This document shows, piece after piece, positions 53,208 to 60,964 of a stretch of 64,000 nt of DNA. The notes under the pieces were generated by a model. That model was given only the letters and a program-made list of their open reading frames with translations. It was not told the DNA's origin and made no database searches. A program made the translations under genes and the position numbers. The DNA is from Pseudomonadota bacterium. GTDB taxonomy: Bacteria; Pseudomonadota; Alphaproteobacteria; Sphingomonadales; Sphingomonadaceae. Location: NCBI GenBank assembly GCA_023457895.1, contig JAEXAY010000039.1, forward strand, positions 1 through 64,000, read 5' to 3'. Numbering within the stretch: the first letter of the stretch is position 1; every line of letters starts with the position of its first letter.

Positions 53208-54292
53208 TTCTCCAGTTCGCTCAGTTTGACCACTTTCGACACGGGCAGCGGGAACGCGCTCGCCCCGCCCCAGCGCAGCAACGCGGTGCCCTCCTCATGC
53301 CCGGCGGTGTCCATCCAGTTGGCGTCGGCAATTCCGGGATCGCGCGCCGAGACGATGATCCGCACCGAACCGTCGGCGCGGTAGCGCACGCTATGCTTGT
53401 TCACCGTGACCGCAAGGAAGCGATAGTCGAGGCTTTCCATCCACCAGTTGTCGAGTTGAAAGTTCCAGTAATAGCATTCGGGCGGCGTGACCTCGAACAC
53501 CCAGGCTTCGTCGGGCGCCAGTTTCCAATAGGCATGGGCATAATAAAGGTCCTTCGCCCCACCCCCACGCTGGAACATCTGCTGGTCGATCTCGGGAAAG
53601 CTGTTGGGATGCTGCTTGAACAGTTCCGACCAGCCGATGAAGGTATTGACGATACCGCGCACGAAACCGGTGGTTTCCTTGAGCCCCGCCTCGAGTTCGG
53701 CCGGGTCGAGCGGCGACGGCGTTGCGGGTCCGCCGATGCGTTCGATGGCAAATTCGCCCGCCACTTCATGCGCGCGGTCGAGATAGCTCTGGCGGATGAC
53801 GATGACGCTGGCATCGCTTTCCAGCTTGAGCCAGTTTTTGGGCTGCGGCGTCTTGCTCGCGATAATTTCGGCAATACCATCCGGCCCCCAGTCGATGTCA
53901 GCATCCATCAGCGAACCCGTTGCCGCCAGCGTGCCATCGATATGATAGCGAAACGCATTGGCGACGATCGAGAAATAGCTGATTGTGTTGCGCTTCACCG
54001 TGATGCGATAATCCCAGTCGCCATTGATCTTGGCGTTCCAATAGACATTGTCCGGATTATCCGCGCCGATCTTGGCGGTCGCGTGGCTGAGCTGGTAAAA
54101 GAAGGGGAAGCTCGGGTCGCGCGCCTCGACATGCTGTTCGAGCCCCATCTTGAGGAGGCGGGTGAGGTAGCGATACCCTTCCGCACGGTCGAGCGGCGAG
54201 GCGGGATTGCGCGGATCAAGGATGAGGTCGCCAATCTCGGCCAGTTCGCCGCAAAAGGCGCGCCAGGCAGAACCGTCTGTTACCCCGCTCAT
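53204..54292 (-). CDS. DUF1214-domain protein
   Basis: 362 residues. The C-terminal part (WVFEVTPPECYYWNFQLDNW, then a segment with VNKHSVRYRADGSVRIIVSA) is the DUF1214 beta-sandwich, and the N-terminal 130 residues form a helical plus beta region. No catalytic residues can be named. Such proteins recur in sphingomonad and actinobacterial oxygenase clusters beside SDRs. Overlaps both neighbours by ATGA, so it is firmly part of the operon. Confidence 0.8.
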   Translation of the reverse strand: MSGVTDGSAWRAFCGELAEIGDLILDPRNPASPLDRAEGYRYLTRLLKMGLEQHVEARDPSFPFFYQLSHATAKIGADNPDNVYWNAKINGDWDYRITVKRNTISYFSIVANAFRYHIDGTLAATGSLMDADIDWGPDGIAEIIASKTPQPKNWLKLESDASVIVIRQSYLDRAHEVAGEFAIERIGGPATPSPLDPAELEAGLKETTGFVRGIVNTFIGWSELFKQHPNSFPEIDQQMFQRGGGAKDLYYAHAYWKLAPDEAWVFEVTPPECYYWNFQLDNWWMESLDYRFLAVTVNKHSVRYRADGSVRIIVSARDPGIADANWMDTAGHEEGTALLRWGGASAFPLPVSKVVKLSELEK

Positions 54293-55059
54293 GGCGTCAC
54301 CCAGTCGCCGCCATTGACGTCGAGGGTCGAGCCGGTGACCTCGCTGGCATAGTCGGACAGGAGAAAATAGACCGCCTTGGCGCAGTCCTTGTCGGGCGGG
54401 ATATGGCCGATGGGAATTTCCGAGGCGCGCTGCTGTTTCGCCGCCGCGCCCTGTTCGCCGAGGGAGGCGAAATAGCCGTCGAGCGGCGCGCCGTCCATCC
54501 AGCCCATCAGCGCGGTGTTGACGCGGATACCGGTGCCGGACAGCTCGACCGCGAGCTGGCGGCTCATCTGGTTCAAGGCCGCCTTGGCCATCGCATAGCC
54601 GCCCTCTCCCGGCATCGGCTTGCGGCTTGCGAGCGTCGAGATGTTGACGATGGCGCCCTTGCCCTGCGCCTTCATCGTCGGGATCACCGCCTGCGCCATG
54701 CGCACCGCGCCGGTCGCGATCACGTCGAAGGCGCGGGTCAGCTGCTCGATCGAATGGCTTTCAAGCCCGACCCAGTCGGGATGATAATAGGCCGAGTTGA
54801 CCAGCCCGTCGATGCGGCCCCACTGGTCGAGCGCGGCCTTGGCGAGGGCGTTGCACTGCGCGGTATCGGCGACATCGCACGGCACCGCGATCGCCTCCCC
54901 GCCCTTGGCCTTGATGTCGGCCGCGATCGCGTCAATCGCCTCGACCGAACGCGCCGAGACCACGACCTTCGCGCCCTCTTCGGCGGCACCCCGGCACATC
55001 GCCTGCCCCATGCCCGGACCTGCGCCGGTGATGATGACGACCTTGTCCTTCAATATCAT
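54289..55059 (-). CDS. short-chain dehydrogenase/reductase
   Basis: 256 residues. TGAGPGMGQAM with Met in the GxxxGxG loop, VSARSVEA after strand 2 (NADP-type), LVNSAYYHPDW instead of NNAG, NISTLAS, YAMAK. The HPDW insertion with extra aromatic residues probably narrows the substrate site. Ends YASEVTGSTLDVNGG. It lies 16 bp downstream of the alcohol dehydrogenase. Confidence 0.86.
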   Translation of the reverse strand: MILKDKVVIITGAGPGMGQAMCRGAAEEGAKVVVSARSVEAIDAIAADIKAKGGEAIAVPCDVADTAQCNALAKAALDQWGRIDGLVNSAYYHPDWVGLESHSIEQLTRAFDVIATGAVRMAQAVIPTMKAQGKGAIVNISTLASRKPMPGEGGYAMAKAALNQMSRQLAVELSGTGIRVNTALMGWMDGAPLDGYFASLGEQGAAAKQQRASEIPIGHIPPDKDCAKAVYFLLSDYASEVTGSTLDVNGGDWVTP

Positions 55060-55075
55060 CCTCTGCCCTTTCTCT

Positions 55076-56101
55076 TTATGGAAATGTCACCATCACCTTG
55101 GCCGCCTCGGCAGGCTGCGCCGCAACGCCAAACGCTTCGTCGAAGCGGTCGAACGGGAAATGGTGGCTGACGAGCGGCGCGGTATCGATCCGCCCTTCCG
55201 CCAGCATCGTCAGCACTTCTCCGAATTCGGTTGGGTAGGCCATCGAGGTGGTGAGCTGCATTTCCTTGCCCAGCATCATGGTGAGGTCGACCGGCACCGG
55301 CTGATGATGCACCGCGACCACGGTCAGATGGGCGTGGAAACGCGCATTGGCGATGATTTCCGGCACCACCGGAGGTGCGCCCGAAACCTCGATGAACTGG
55401 TCGGTGCCAACCACCGGCAGGCCGTACAGCGTGTCGCGACCGTGCCGTTCGCCGATCTCCTGCCAGATGTCCTCGCGCGCCGGGTTGAAGCAGGCGCCCG
55501 CTCCGAGTGCCCTGGCACGTTCCAGCCGTTCATCGACCCGGTCGATACAAACAATGTCGGCAACGCCGCGCTGGGCAAGCATGGCGACCACGCCAAGACC
55601 TATCGGCCCGGCGCCGAACACGACCACGCGCGACGACCTGCCGGCACCGGACCGGTTGACGCCGTGCAGCGCAACCGCAAGCGGCTCGGCGAGGGCTGCG
55701 GTCGCGAAATCGAGGCTGTCGGGCAGCACATGGACTGTATCGGCCGCTACCGCATCGCGCACCAGGATATAGTCGGCAAACGCTCCCGGCCCGCCCGAGC
55801 CGTGATAATTGGCCGGCGTGGTCGGATTGATCGCGACGCGCTGGCCGACGCGCAACGCGGTGACCGCGCTGCCGGTCGCGGTGATCGTGCCGGCAAATTC
55901 ATGCCCGAGTGGCAACGGACCTTCATTGCCGAACGGCATCCCGCCGGCACGCGCATAGCCAAGATCGGTGCCGCAAATCCCGCAGGCGGCGACTTGCACC
56001 AAAATGTCGTCGGGGCCCGGCTCGGGGACCGGAACGCTGTCGATCCGCACGTCGTTGACGCCGTGAACCTGCACCGCGCGCATAGCCGCTCCTGACGTCA
56101 T
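55076..56101 (-). CDS. medium-chain zinc-type alcohol dehydrogenase
   Basis: 341 residues from ATG 56101, which overlaps the sulfotransferase-like stop (ATGA). Catalytic zinc motif CGICGTDLGY (about 36-45), GHEFAGTITATGSAV (about 59-73), NAD-binding VVFGAGPIGLGVVAML (about 175-190). The four-Cys structural-zinc lobe is missing (the region reads NPTTPANYHGSGGPG), so it is a one-zinc member like threonine or sorbitol dehydrogenase relatives. Oxidises a secondary alcohol, probably of a pathway intermediate. Confidence 0.88.
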   Translation of the reverse strand: MTSGAAMRAVQVHGVNDVRIDSVPVPEPGPDDILVQVAACGICGTDLGYARAGGMPFGNEGPLPLGHEFAGTITATGSAVTALRVGQRVAINPTTPANYHGSGGPGAFADYILVRDAVAADTVHVLPDSLDFATAALAEPLAVALHGVNRSGAGRSSRVVVFGAGPIGLGVVAMLAQRGVADIVCIDRVDERLERARALGAGACFNPAREDIWQEIGERHGRDTLYGLPVVGTDQFIEVSGAPPVVPEIIANARFHAHLTVVAVHHQPVPVDLTMMLGKEMQLTTSMAYPTEFGEVLTMLAEGRIDTAPLVSHHFPFDRFDEAFGVAAQPAEAAKVMVTFP

Positions 56102-57258
56102 GACAGATACTTCCGGTGATAAAAGTCGAAATCGCGGGCGATGCCTTCCGGTGTGAGGCCGAACTCGCCTGCCGAATATTTGTGGCGGGGGCGGCCTTCG
56201 CGGGCGTTGTCGGCGACGCATTGTTCCATCGCAGCGCGGTCGGCGGCATCGAAACCGAAGCCCAGCGCGGTCATGATATGCTCGGCGGTACCGATCGGAT
56301 CGCTCACCGTGTCCTGATAGCGCACATCGACCACCTGCTCTTGCGGCAGCGCCGCACGGATCGCCTCAAAACGCTCGAGCCCGGTGGCAAAGCGCCGGCT
56401 CCAGTGCGCGCCCTGGTCCTCCTTGCGATAGCTGGTCGAGGAGTTGATGCTGAGCGACGCGCACATCGAACAATAGCTCGGGATCACATCCTTGACGTCG
56501 CGGTGGGTCATGACGAGCTTCGTCCCCGGCCACACCTTGAGCAACCCTTCGATCCCCCCGAGAAGATAATGCGGGGTCTTGAACACCCACGGCCGCCGCG
56601 CCTCACCGCGCTGGACACGCTGATGCTGGATCGCCTGCATGAACTTGTAGAGATCGCGGAACGCGGGTTCATGATCCTGATCCGCCTGCCAATAGCCATA
56701 ATCATGAATCGGCATCATCGAATCATAGGTGGTCGAAAGGAAGGTGCGGTCGAGCAGCACGACCTCCTCGTTGATCGCCATCGCGTCCATCGGGTCGATG
56801 CTTTCAAAATCCGGCCATTCGTTGAGCAGCCAGTCGACCATCGCCTTGGCCGCCTCCTGCCGTGGCGCCGGATCGCTTGCACTTTCACCCGGAAGCGGCA
56901 GCGGGAATGCGGTTTCCCACCACCACAATGCGGTCAGCTTCGGCGAGGAGGCGAGCAGCCGGTGGACCACGGTCGAGCCGGTGCGCGGCAGTCCGACAAT
57001 GGCGCAGGCAAGCTCGACCTTTTCCCCGGCCGCCTCGGGGTGATCCTTGAAATATTGCACCAGTTGCAGCCGGTCGGCGAGCGCGCCCTGGATCCGCGCA
57101 CCCGCGCTCGATTCGGGCGAGGTCAGGCCCGCATCGCGGTTCACGTCTCCCACCAGCCGGGCAAGCGGCGCCTCGAACCACGGATCGCCAAAATCGTCGA
57201 GGCCGGTCGCCTCGCGCGCCTGTTGCTTCAATTGGTTGACGTCGAGCGAAGAAGTCAT
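56098..57258 (-). CDS. sulfotransferase-family protein
   Basis: 386 residues from ATG 57258, which overlaps the upstream SnoaL stop. The 5'-phosphosulfate loop is VGLPRTGSTVVHRLL (about 88-102), and TKLVMTHRDVKDVIPSYCSM (about 245-265) is the 3'-phosphate binding region, so PAPS binding is credible. These sulfotransferase_3-type proteins occur in many hydrophobic-compound clusters; some may conjugate a hydroxyl with sulfate. cysD/cysNC, which make PAPS, are encoded 2.8 kb away on the other strand, which fits but may be chance. Confidence 0.82.
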   Translation of the reverse strand: MTSSLDVNQLKQQAREATGLDDFGDPWFEAPLARLVGDVNRDAGLTSPESSAGARIQGALADRLQLVQYFKDHPEAAGEKVELACAIVGLPRTGSTVVHRLLASSPKLTALWWWETAFPLPLPGESASDPAPRQEAAKAMVDWLLNEWPDFESIDPMDAMAINEEVVLLDRTFLSTTYDSMMPIHDYGYWQADQDHEPAFRDLYKFMQAIQHQRVQRGEARRPWVFKTPHYLLGGIEGLLKVWPGTKLVMTHRDVKDVIPSYCSMCASLSINSSTSYRKEDQGAHWSRRFATGLERFEAIRAALPQEQVVDVRYQDTVSDPIGTAEHIMTALGFGFDAADRAAMEQCVADNAREGRPRHKYSAGEFGLTPEGIARDFDFYHRKYLS

Positions 57259-57809
57259 GTTCCAAGTCCTGCCAGAAGGGAAAGCTGCCATGAAGGGTCG
57301 CTGCGATCGGCCGTGCCGTGCGCGGCATCGCCGCCGAGCGCGGCATCGCCGCCGAGCGCGGCGAACGCGGCTTCGTCGACCGGCTGCACCCGGCCGGAAT
57401 CGAACACCAGCGAGCGGTGCGAAAATTTCCATTGCCCGCCACGCTTTTCATAACGGTCGAGATAACGCCCGCCGACGATGATTTCCTCGCGCGCGGGCGG
57501 CAATGTGCGGTGATAGGCGGTGACTACATGCTCGCCCTCGGCGCGGTCGCCGTCGATCACGAACAGGCTGTTGTGGATGGCGTGGACGGTCGCGTCCCAG
57601 CGCGGCATGAAATCCTTGAGCCAGGCGACATAATCATCGGGTCCGCCACAGAACATCGCGCCATGATCATCAATCGCATCGTCATGATAAAGCGAGCGCA
57701 CCAGCGCATAATCGCGCCGGTCAATGCCGCGGCAATAGCGCATCACAAGGTCGGCCAGCGCCATCCGGTCGGCAATCTCGCCCATCGGGATGACGCCCGG
57801 CAAATTCAT
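57255..57809 (-). CDS. SnoaL/NTF2-fold protein with repeat tail
   Basis: 184 residues. The core (about 1-140) has VMRYCRGIDRRDY with Tyr and Asp five residues apart, VHAIHNSLFVIDGD for the candidate His, and WKFSHRSLVFD. The tail contains a short tandem repeat ALGGDAALGGDAA, encoded by two near-identical 18-bp units around 57332-57367, probably a recent slippage expansion. Overlaps the EthD gene upstream and the sulfotransferase gene downstream by ATGA. Confidence 0.75.
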   Translation of the reverse strand: MNLPGVIPMGEIADRMALADLVMRYCRGIDRRDYALVRSLYHDDAIDDHGAMFCGGPDDYVAWLKDFMPRWDATVHAIHNSLFVIDGDRAEGEHVVTAYHRTLPPAREEIIVGGRYLDRYEKRGGQWKFSHRSLVFDSGRVQPVDEAAFAALGGDAALGGDAAHGTADRSDPSWQLSLLAGLGT

Positions 57810-58171
57810 TCCGCCCGCCTCGTTTCATATTCGTCGACGCGGAACATGCGGGTATGGCTCTGGTCGAGGAAGTTTTTTTCATCCTCGCCGATCCGCGCCA
57901 GCACCTCTGGATCGGCCGAACGCGCCTCCATCGCGCGGAAATCGGCCTCGCTGGCAAAGCCGATCTCGGTCACGCAGTCGAAATCGAACGGCGCCGCATT
58001 GGGATAGACATAGGCGCTCGAAAAATCGGCGAAGTTGCGCCGGTAATAGGCGATCATCGGGAACAGCGAAAGGATGAGCGGTACATGCTGCCGCTCATAA
58101 TAGTCGATGAACTGCTCGCGCGTCAGATCATCGCGTTTCCTGAGGAGCGCGACGAACTTCCAGTTGTTCAT
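57806..58171 (-). CDS. EthD-domain protein, short
   Basis: 121 residues, a single dimeric alpha/beta-barrel domain: WKFVALLRKRDDLTREQFID, YYERQHVPLIL with the conserved His, and a long loop ending FDFDCVTEIGF. Similar to EthD and to proteins beside Rieske oxygenases. Start ATG 58171 overlaps the upstream flavoprotein stop (ATGA). Precise role unknown. Confidence 0.8.
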   Translation of the reverse strand: MNNWKFVALLRKRDDLTREQFIDYYERQHVPLILSLFPMIAYYRRNFADFSSAYVYPNAAPFDFDCVTEIGFASEADFRAMEARSADPEVLARIGEDEKNFLDQSHTRMFRVDEYETRRAE

Positions 58172-59628
58172 GCCCCCGCCGCCTTGCGCCCCGCCTGACG
58201 GCCGAAGAAGGTGCAGTCGGCAAGGCTCATGCCCGACGAATAGCCATGGCCCCACGCGGGCAGCCCGCTGGTGCAGCGCCCGGCCGCATAGAGGCCAGCT
58301 ATCGGCGCGCCCGAACGATGCAGCACTTCGCCGTCGGTGCTGGTGCGCAAACCGCCGAGCGTGAAGAAGCTGAAATAGCTTGTCTGGAAATTGAGCTCGA
58401 GGGCGACAAACGGCCCCTGATCGAGCGGGGTCAGGATCGGCTCCCGCTTGTCGAACAGCGGATCGCGTCCCGCGCGCGCATGCTCATTATAGAAAGCCAT
58501 GGTGCTCGCGAGCGTGCCCGGCGCCATTTCCAGTTCGGCCTCGACCTCCTCCCATGTCTCGCCGGTGGCGACGATGGGCGTCAGCGCAATGTCGAGCGGC
58601 TGGCTGAAATGGGCGTTGTCGAGCAGCAGGTAAACCTTCCCGCCAAGCTGGTCGACCGCATAACGGCTGACCCGGCCATGGTAGCAATCCTCGTTGATGA
58701 AGCGCTGCCCCGCCACATTGACCATAACGCCATAGGCATGGCTTTCGGGCATGGTCCAGGGGCAGGTGGTGAAGAACTGCTCCATATGGATCGCGTCGCC
58801 GCCCGCCGCCATGCCGAGCAAGATGCCGGTTCCGTCGTCCTTGTCGCCAATCGGCGAGTTGATGCGGAAGGTGTCGGGGCAATAGCGGCGGCGCATATCC
58901 TCGTTCATCACAAAGCCGCCGGTCGCCAGCACCACGCCTTTGGAGGCACGGACAAAGCGGTCCTGGTTGTCGATCCGCATCACCGCGCCCACGACGCGAT
59001 CACCGTCCATCACGAGCGCCTGCGCGCGGGCATCGACAATCACCTCGACGCCGAGGTCGCGTACGCGCTTTTCGAAAATGTCCATCATCGGCCGCCCGCC
59101 GCCCCAGCCCATATGCTGGATGACATGGCCGCGCGGTGCCTTTTTGGCGATGTCGCAGAAGGGCGCCGCCTGCTCGCTGCCCGAATAGATCAGCGTCGAA
59201 TCATCGGTCGGCTCGATATGCTTGCCGGGCAGATAATTGCCGCGATAGGGAATGCCCTGATCCTTCAGCCACTGATAATGGTTGAGCGCCTCCGCCGCAT
59301 AAAGATCGCACTTGGCCTCGTCCGCGCACGGTCCGCCCGCCGCCTTCAGATAGGCCGCAAAATTTTCGGTGCTGTCCTCGAACCCTGCCGCGCGCTGGGC
59401 ATCGGTTCCGCCGCCCCCGCCGATATAGATTTCGCCCCCCGAAAGGCCCGACGCGCCGCCGCTCCCCGAATTGCGTTCGAACAGCATGACTTTTGCGCCC
59501 GCCGCAGCGGCCTCGATCGCGGCACAAGCTCCGGCCGCGCCGAAACCGATCACGGCAACGTCGCATTCATGATCCCATTCTGTTACGGCAGAGGCAGGAT
59601 AGGGTTTATGGAGAGAGACTTGGGTCAC
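58168..59628 (-). CDS. FAD-dependent delta4-type ketosteroid dehydrogenase-like protein
   Basis: 486 residues from GTG 59628, preceded by GGGAGG at 7 bp; longer forms lack a ribosome site. FAD motif VIGFGAAGACAAIEAA (about 26-41), ERNSGSGGASGLSGGEIYIG, VVLATGGFVMNEDM mid-protein. The C-terminal GLPAWGHGYSSGMSLAD holds Tyr-x-Ser, as I recall for delta4-(5alpha)-3-ketosteroid dehydrogenases, rather than the YPGAG of the delta1 enzyme. First gene of the nine-gene minus operon down to 52220, under operator copy B. Confidence 0.8.
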   Translation of the reverse strand: MTQVSLHKPYPASAVTEWDHECDVAVIGFGAAGACAAIEAAAAGAKVMLFERNSGSGGASGLSGGEIYIGGGGGTDAQRAAGFEDSTENFAAYLKAAGGPCADEAKCDLYAAEALNHYQWLKDQGIPYRGNYLPGKHIEPTDDSTLIYSGSEQAAPFCDIAKKAPRGHVIQHMGWGGGRPMMDIFEKRVRDLGVEVIVDARAQALVMDGDRVVGAVMRIDNQDRFVRASKGVVLATGGFVMNEDMRRRYCPDTFRINSPIGDKDDGTGILLGMAAGGDAIHMEQFFTTCPWTMPESHAYGVMVNVAGQRFINEDCYHGRVSRYAVDQLGGKVYLLLDNAHFSQPLDIALTPIVATGETWEEVEAELEMAPGTLASTMAFYNEHARAGRDPLFDKREPILTPLDQGPFVALELNFQTSYFSFFTLGGLRTSTDGEVLHRSGAPIAGLYAAGRCTSGLPAWGHGYSSGMSLADCTFFGRQAGRKAAGA

Positions 59629-59710
59629 CGCTTGCCTCCCGTGGCAAGCCGTGTAGCCGCAAGCCAAGCAAATATCGCGATTTCCATATTCTCTCCGTCA
59701 ATATTCATTG

Positions 59711-59746
59711 ATTTGCGTAATTTTTGACATAGAATGGAACGCAAAT
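59711..59746. promoter_or_regulatory. dyad operator, perfect copy B (ATTTGCGT-N20-ACGCAAAT)
   Basis: Arms identical to copy A and symmetry extended to 11 bp by the outer TTG/CAA (59708-59718 and 59739-59749). It lies between the flavoprotein start (59628) and the OYE start (59775), so it can control both divergent units. TTGACA at 59724-59729 inside the spacer could be the -35 box of the OYE promoter, in which case a bound protein would cover it. Confidence 0.8.
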
Positions 59747-59774
59747 CAACAAAATCAGGATGAGGCTGCACACC

Positions 59775-60860
59775 ATGACCGATACCGCCTTTCCCAGCCT
59801 GTTCACGCCGGTAAAGTTGGGCGCTCTGGAGCTTTCCAACCGCGTCGTGATGGCGCCGATGACGCGCGGCCGCGCCGATCCGGATGATATACCGGGCCCG
59901 CTGATTCGCGAATATTACCGCCAGCGCGCGACCGCCGGCCTCATTGTGACCGAAGGGGTGCAGCCGAGCCAGACGGGCAAGGGCTACTGGCGCACGCCCG
60001 GCATCCACAGCCAGGCCCAGATCGAAGGCTGGACCGCGGTCGCCGATGCCGTTCACAAGGAAGGCGGCCGTATCATCATGCAGCTGATGCATTGCGGCCG
60101 CGCGGTGATTCCGGACAATCGCGGATTCGAGGCGGAGGTCGTCGCCCCTTCCGCCATTGCCAGCCCCGACAAGATTCCCGGCCCCGATGGCGTGCCGGTG
60201 CTGCCGCCGGTGCCCCGCGCGCTGGAAAAGCATGAGATCGCCGGAATCGTCGAGGAACATGCCGAAGCCGCGCGTAACGCGCGTGCCGCCGGGATCGACG
60301 GCATCGAACTCCACTGCGCCAGCGGCTACCTCGTCAACCAGTTCCTCAACCCGGCGAGCAATGCGCGCACCGACGAATATGGCGGATCGCCGGAAAACCG
60401 CATGCGCTTTCCGCTCGAGGTGCTAAGCGCCATGGCCGATGCGATCGGCGGCGACCGCGTCGGCTTCCGCATTGCGCCGGGCAATCCCTATAACGGCATG
60501 GACGCCAGCGATCCCGACGCGACCTTCGGCCCGTTCATCGAAGCCGCCGACAAGCTCGGCCTCGCCTTCCTCCACATGATCGACATGAGCCATGACGATT
60601 ATGACGCGCGCGCGCTCCTCAAGGGCCGCTGGCACGGCAATGTCATCCTCAACAATAATCTCGACGGGGAAAATGCCGAGAGCCTTTTGTCCTCGGGCGA
60701 TGCCGATGCGGTGTCGTTCGGCCGTTCCTTCGTCAGCAACCCGGACCTCGTCGCGCGGCTGAAGACGGGCCGCCCGCTCGCGCCGGTCGACCGCTCGACG
60801 CTCTACACGGGCGAGGAACGCGGCTTCACCGACTATCCCTGCTTCGCCGAAGGGGACTGA
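59775..60860 (+). CDS. old yellow enzyme/xenobiotic reductase-type flavoprotein
   Basis: 361 residues from ATG 59775 (GAGG 9 bp upstream), normal OYE length, FMN-dependent. LSNRVVMAPMTRGRADPDD (about 22-40), IIMQLMHCGRAV, the substrate-binding HCASGYLVNQFLNPASNARTD and SFGRSFVSNPDL near the end. The usual His/Asn pair that activates the carbonyl reads HC, a variation. Reduces enone C=C bonds and would reverse or complement the dehydrogenases here. Single-gene + unit. Confidence 0.89.
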   Translation: MTDTAFPSLFTPVKLGALELSNRVVMAPMTRGRADPDDIPGPLIREYYRQRATAGLIVTEGVQPSQTGKGYWRTPGIHSQAQIEGWTAVADAVHKEGGRIIMQLMHCGRAVIPDNRGFEAEVVAPSAIASPDKIPGPDGVPVLPPVPRALEKHEIAGIVEEHAEAARNARAAGIDGIELHCASGYLVNQFLNPASNARTDEYGGSPENRMRFPLEVLSAMADAIGGDRVGFRIAPGNPYNGMDASDPDATFGPFIEAADKLGLAFLHMIDMSHDDYDARALLKGRWHGNVILNNNLDGENAESLLSSGDADAVSFGRSFVSNPDLVARLKTGRPLAPVDRSTLYTGEERGFTDYPCFAEGD

Positions 60861-60964
60861 GCGGCGGCAAAGCAAAATTAGCCGGGCTGCAACAGATTCT
60901 GCTTTGATCACGTGGCGCCCCAAGGCCATGCGACGCTAAACTTACGGAACCGGACGATTACCCC

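Noticed and set aside
57332..57367. Tandem repeat considered as a CRISPR or regulatory repeat
   Set aside because: It is two adjacent 18-bp units inside a coding frame (GGDAAL-type repeat) with no spacers; a simple slippage duplication.
16870..60860. Identity with the oestrogen-degradation (edc) cluster of sphingomonads
   Set aside because: No ring-cleaving 4-hydroxyestrone dioxygenase, no indolepyruvate ferredoxin oxidoreductase-like gene and no beta-oxidation genes were found, so the known layout does not fit.
60861..60964. Gap before cysD considered for a riboswitch
   Set aside because: Only about 100 bp, with no conserved multi-stem architecture such as a SAM aptamer; it is probably just a promoter.
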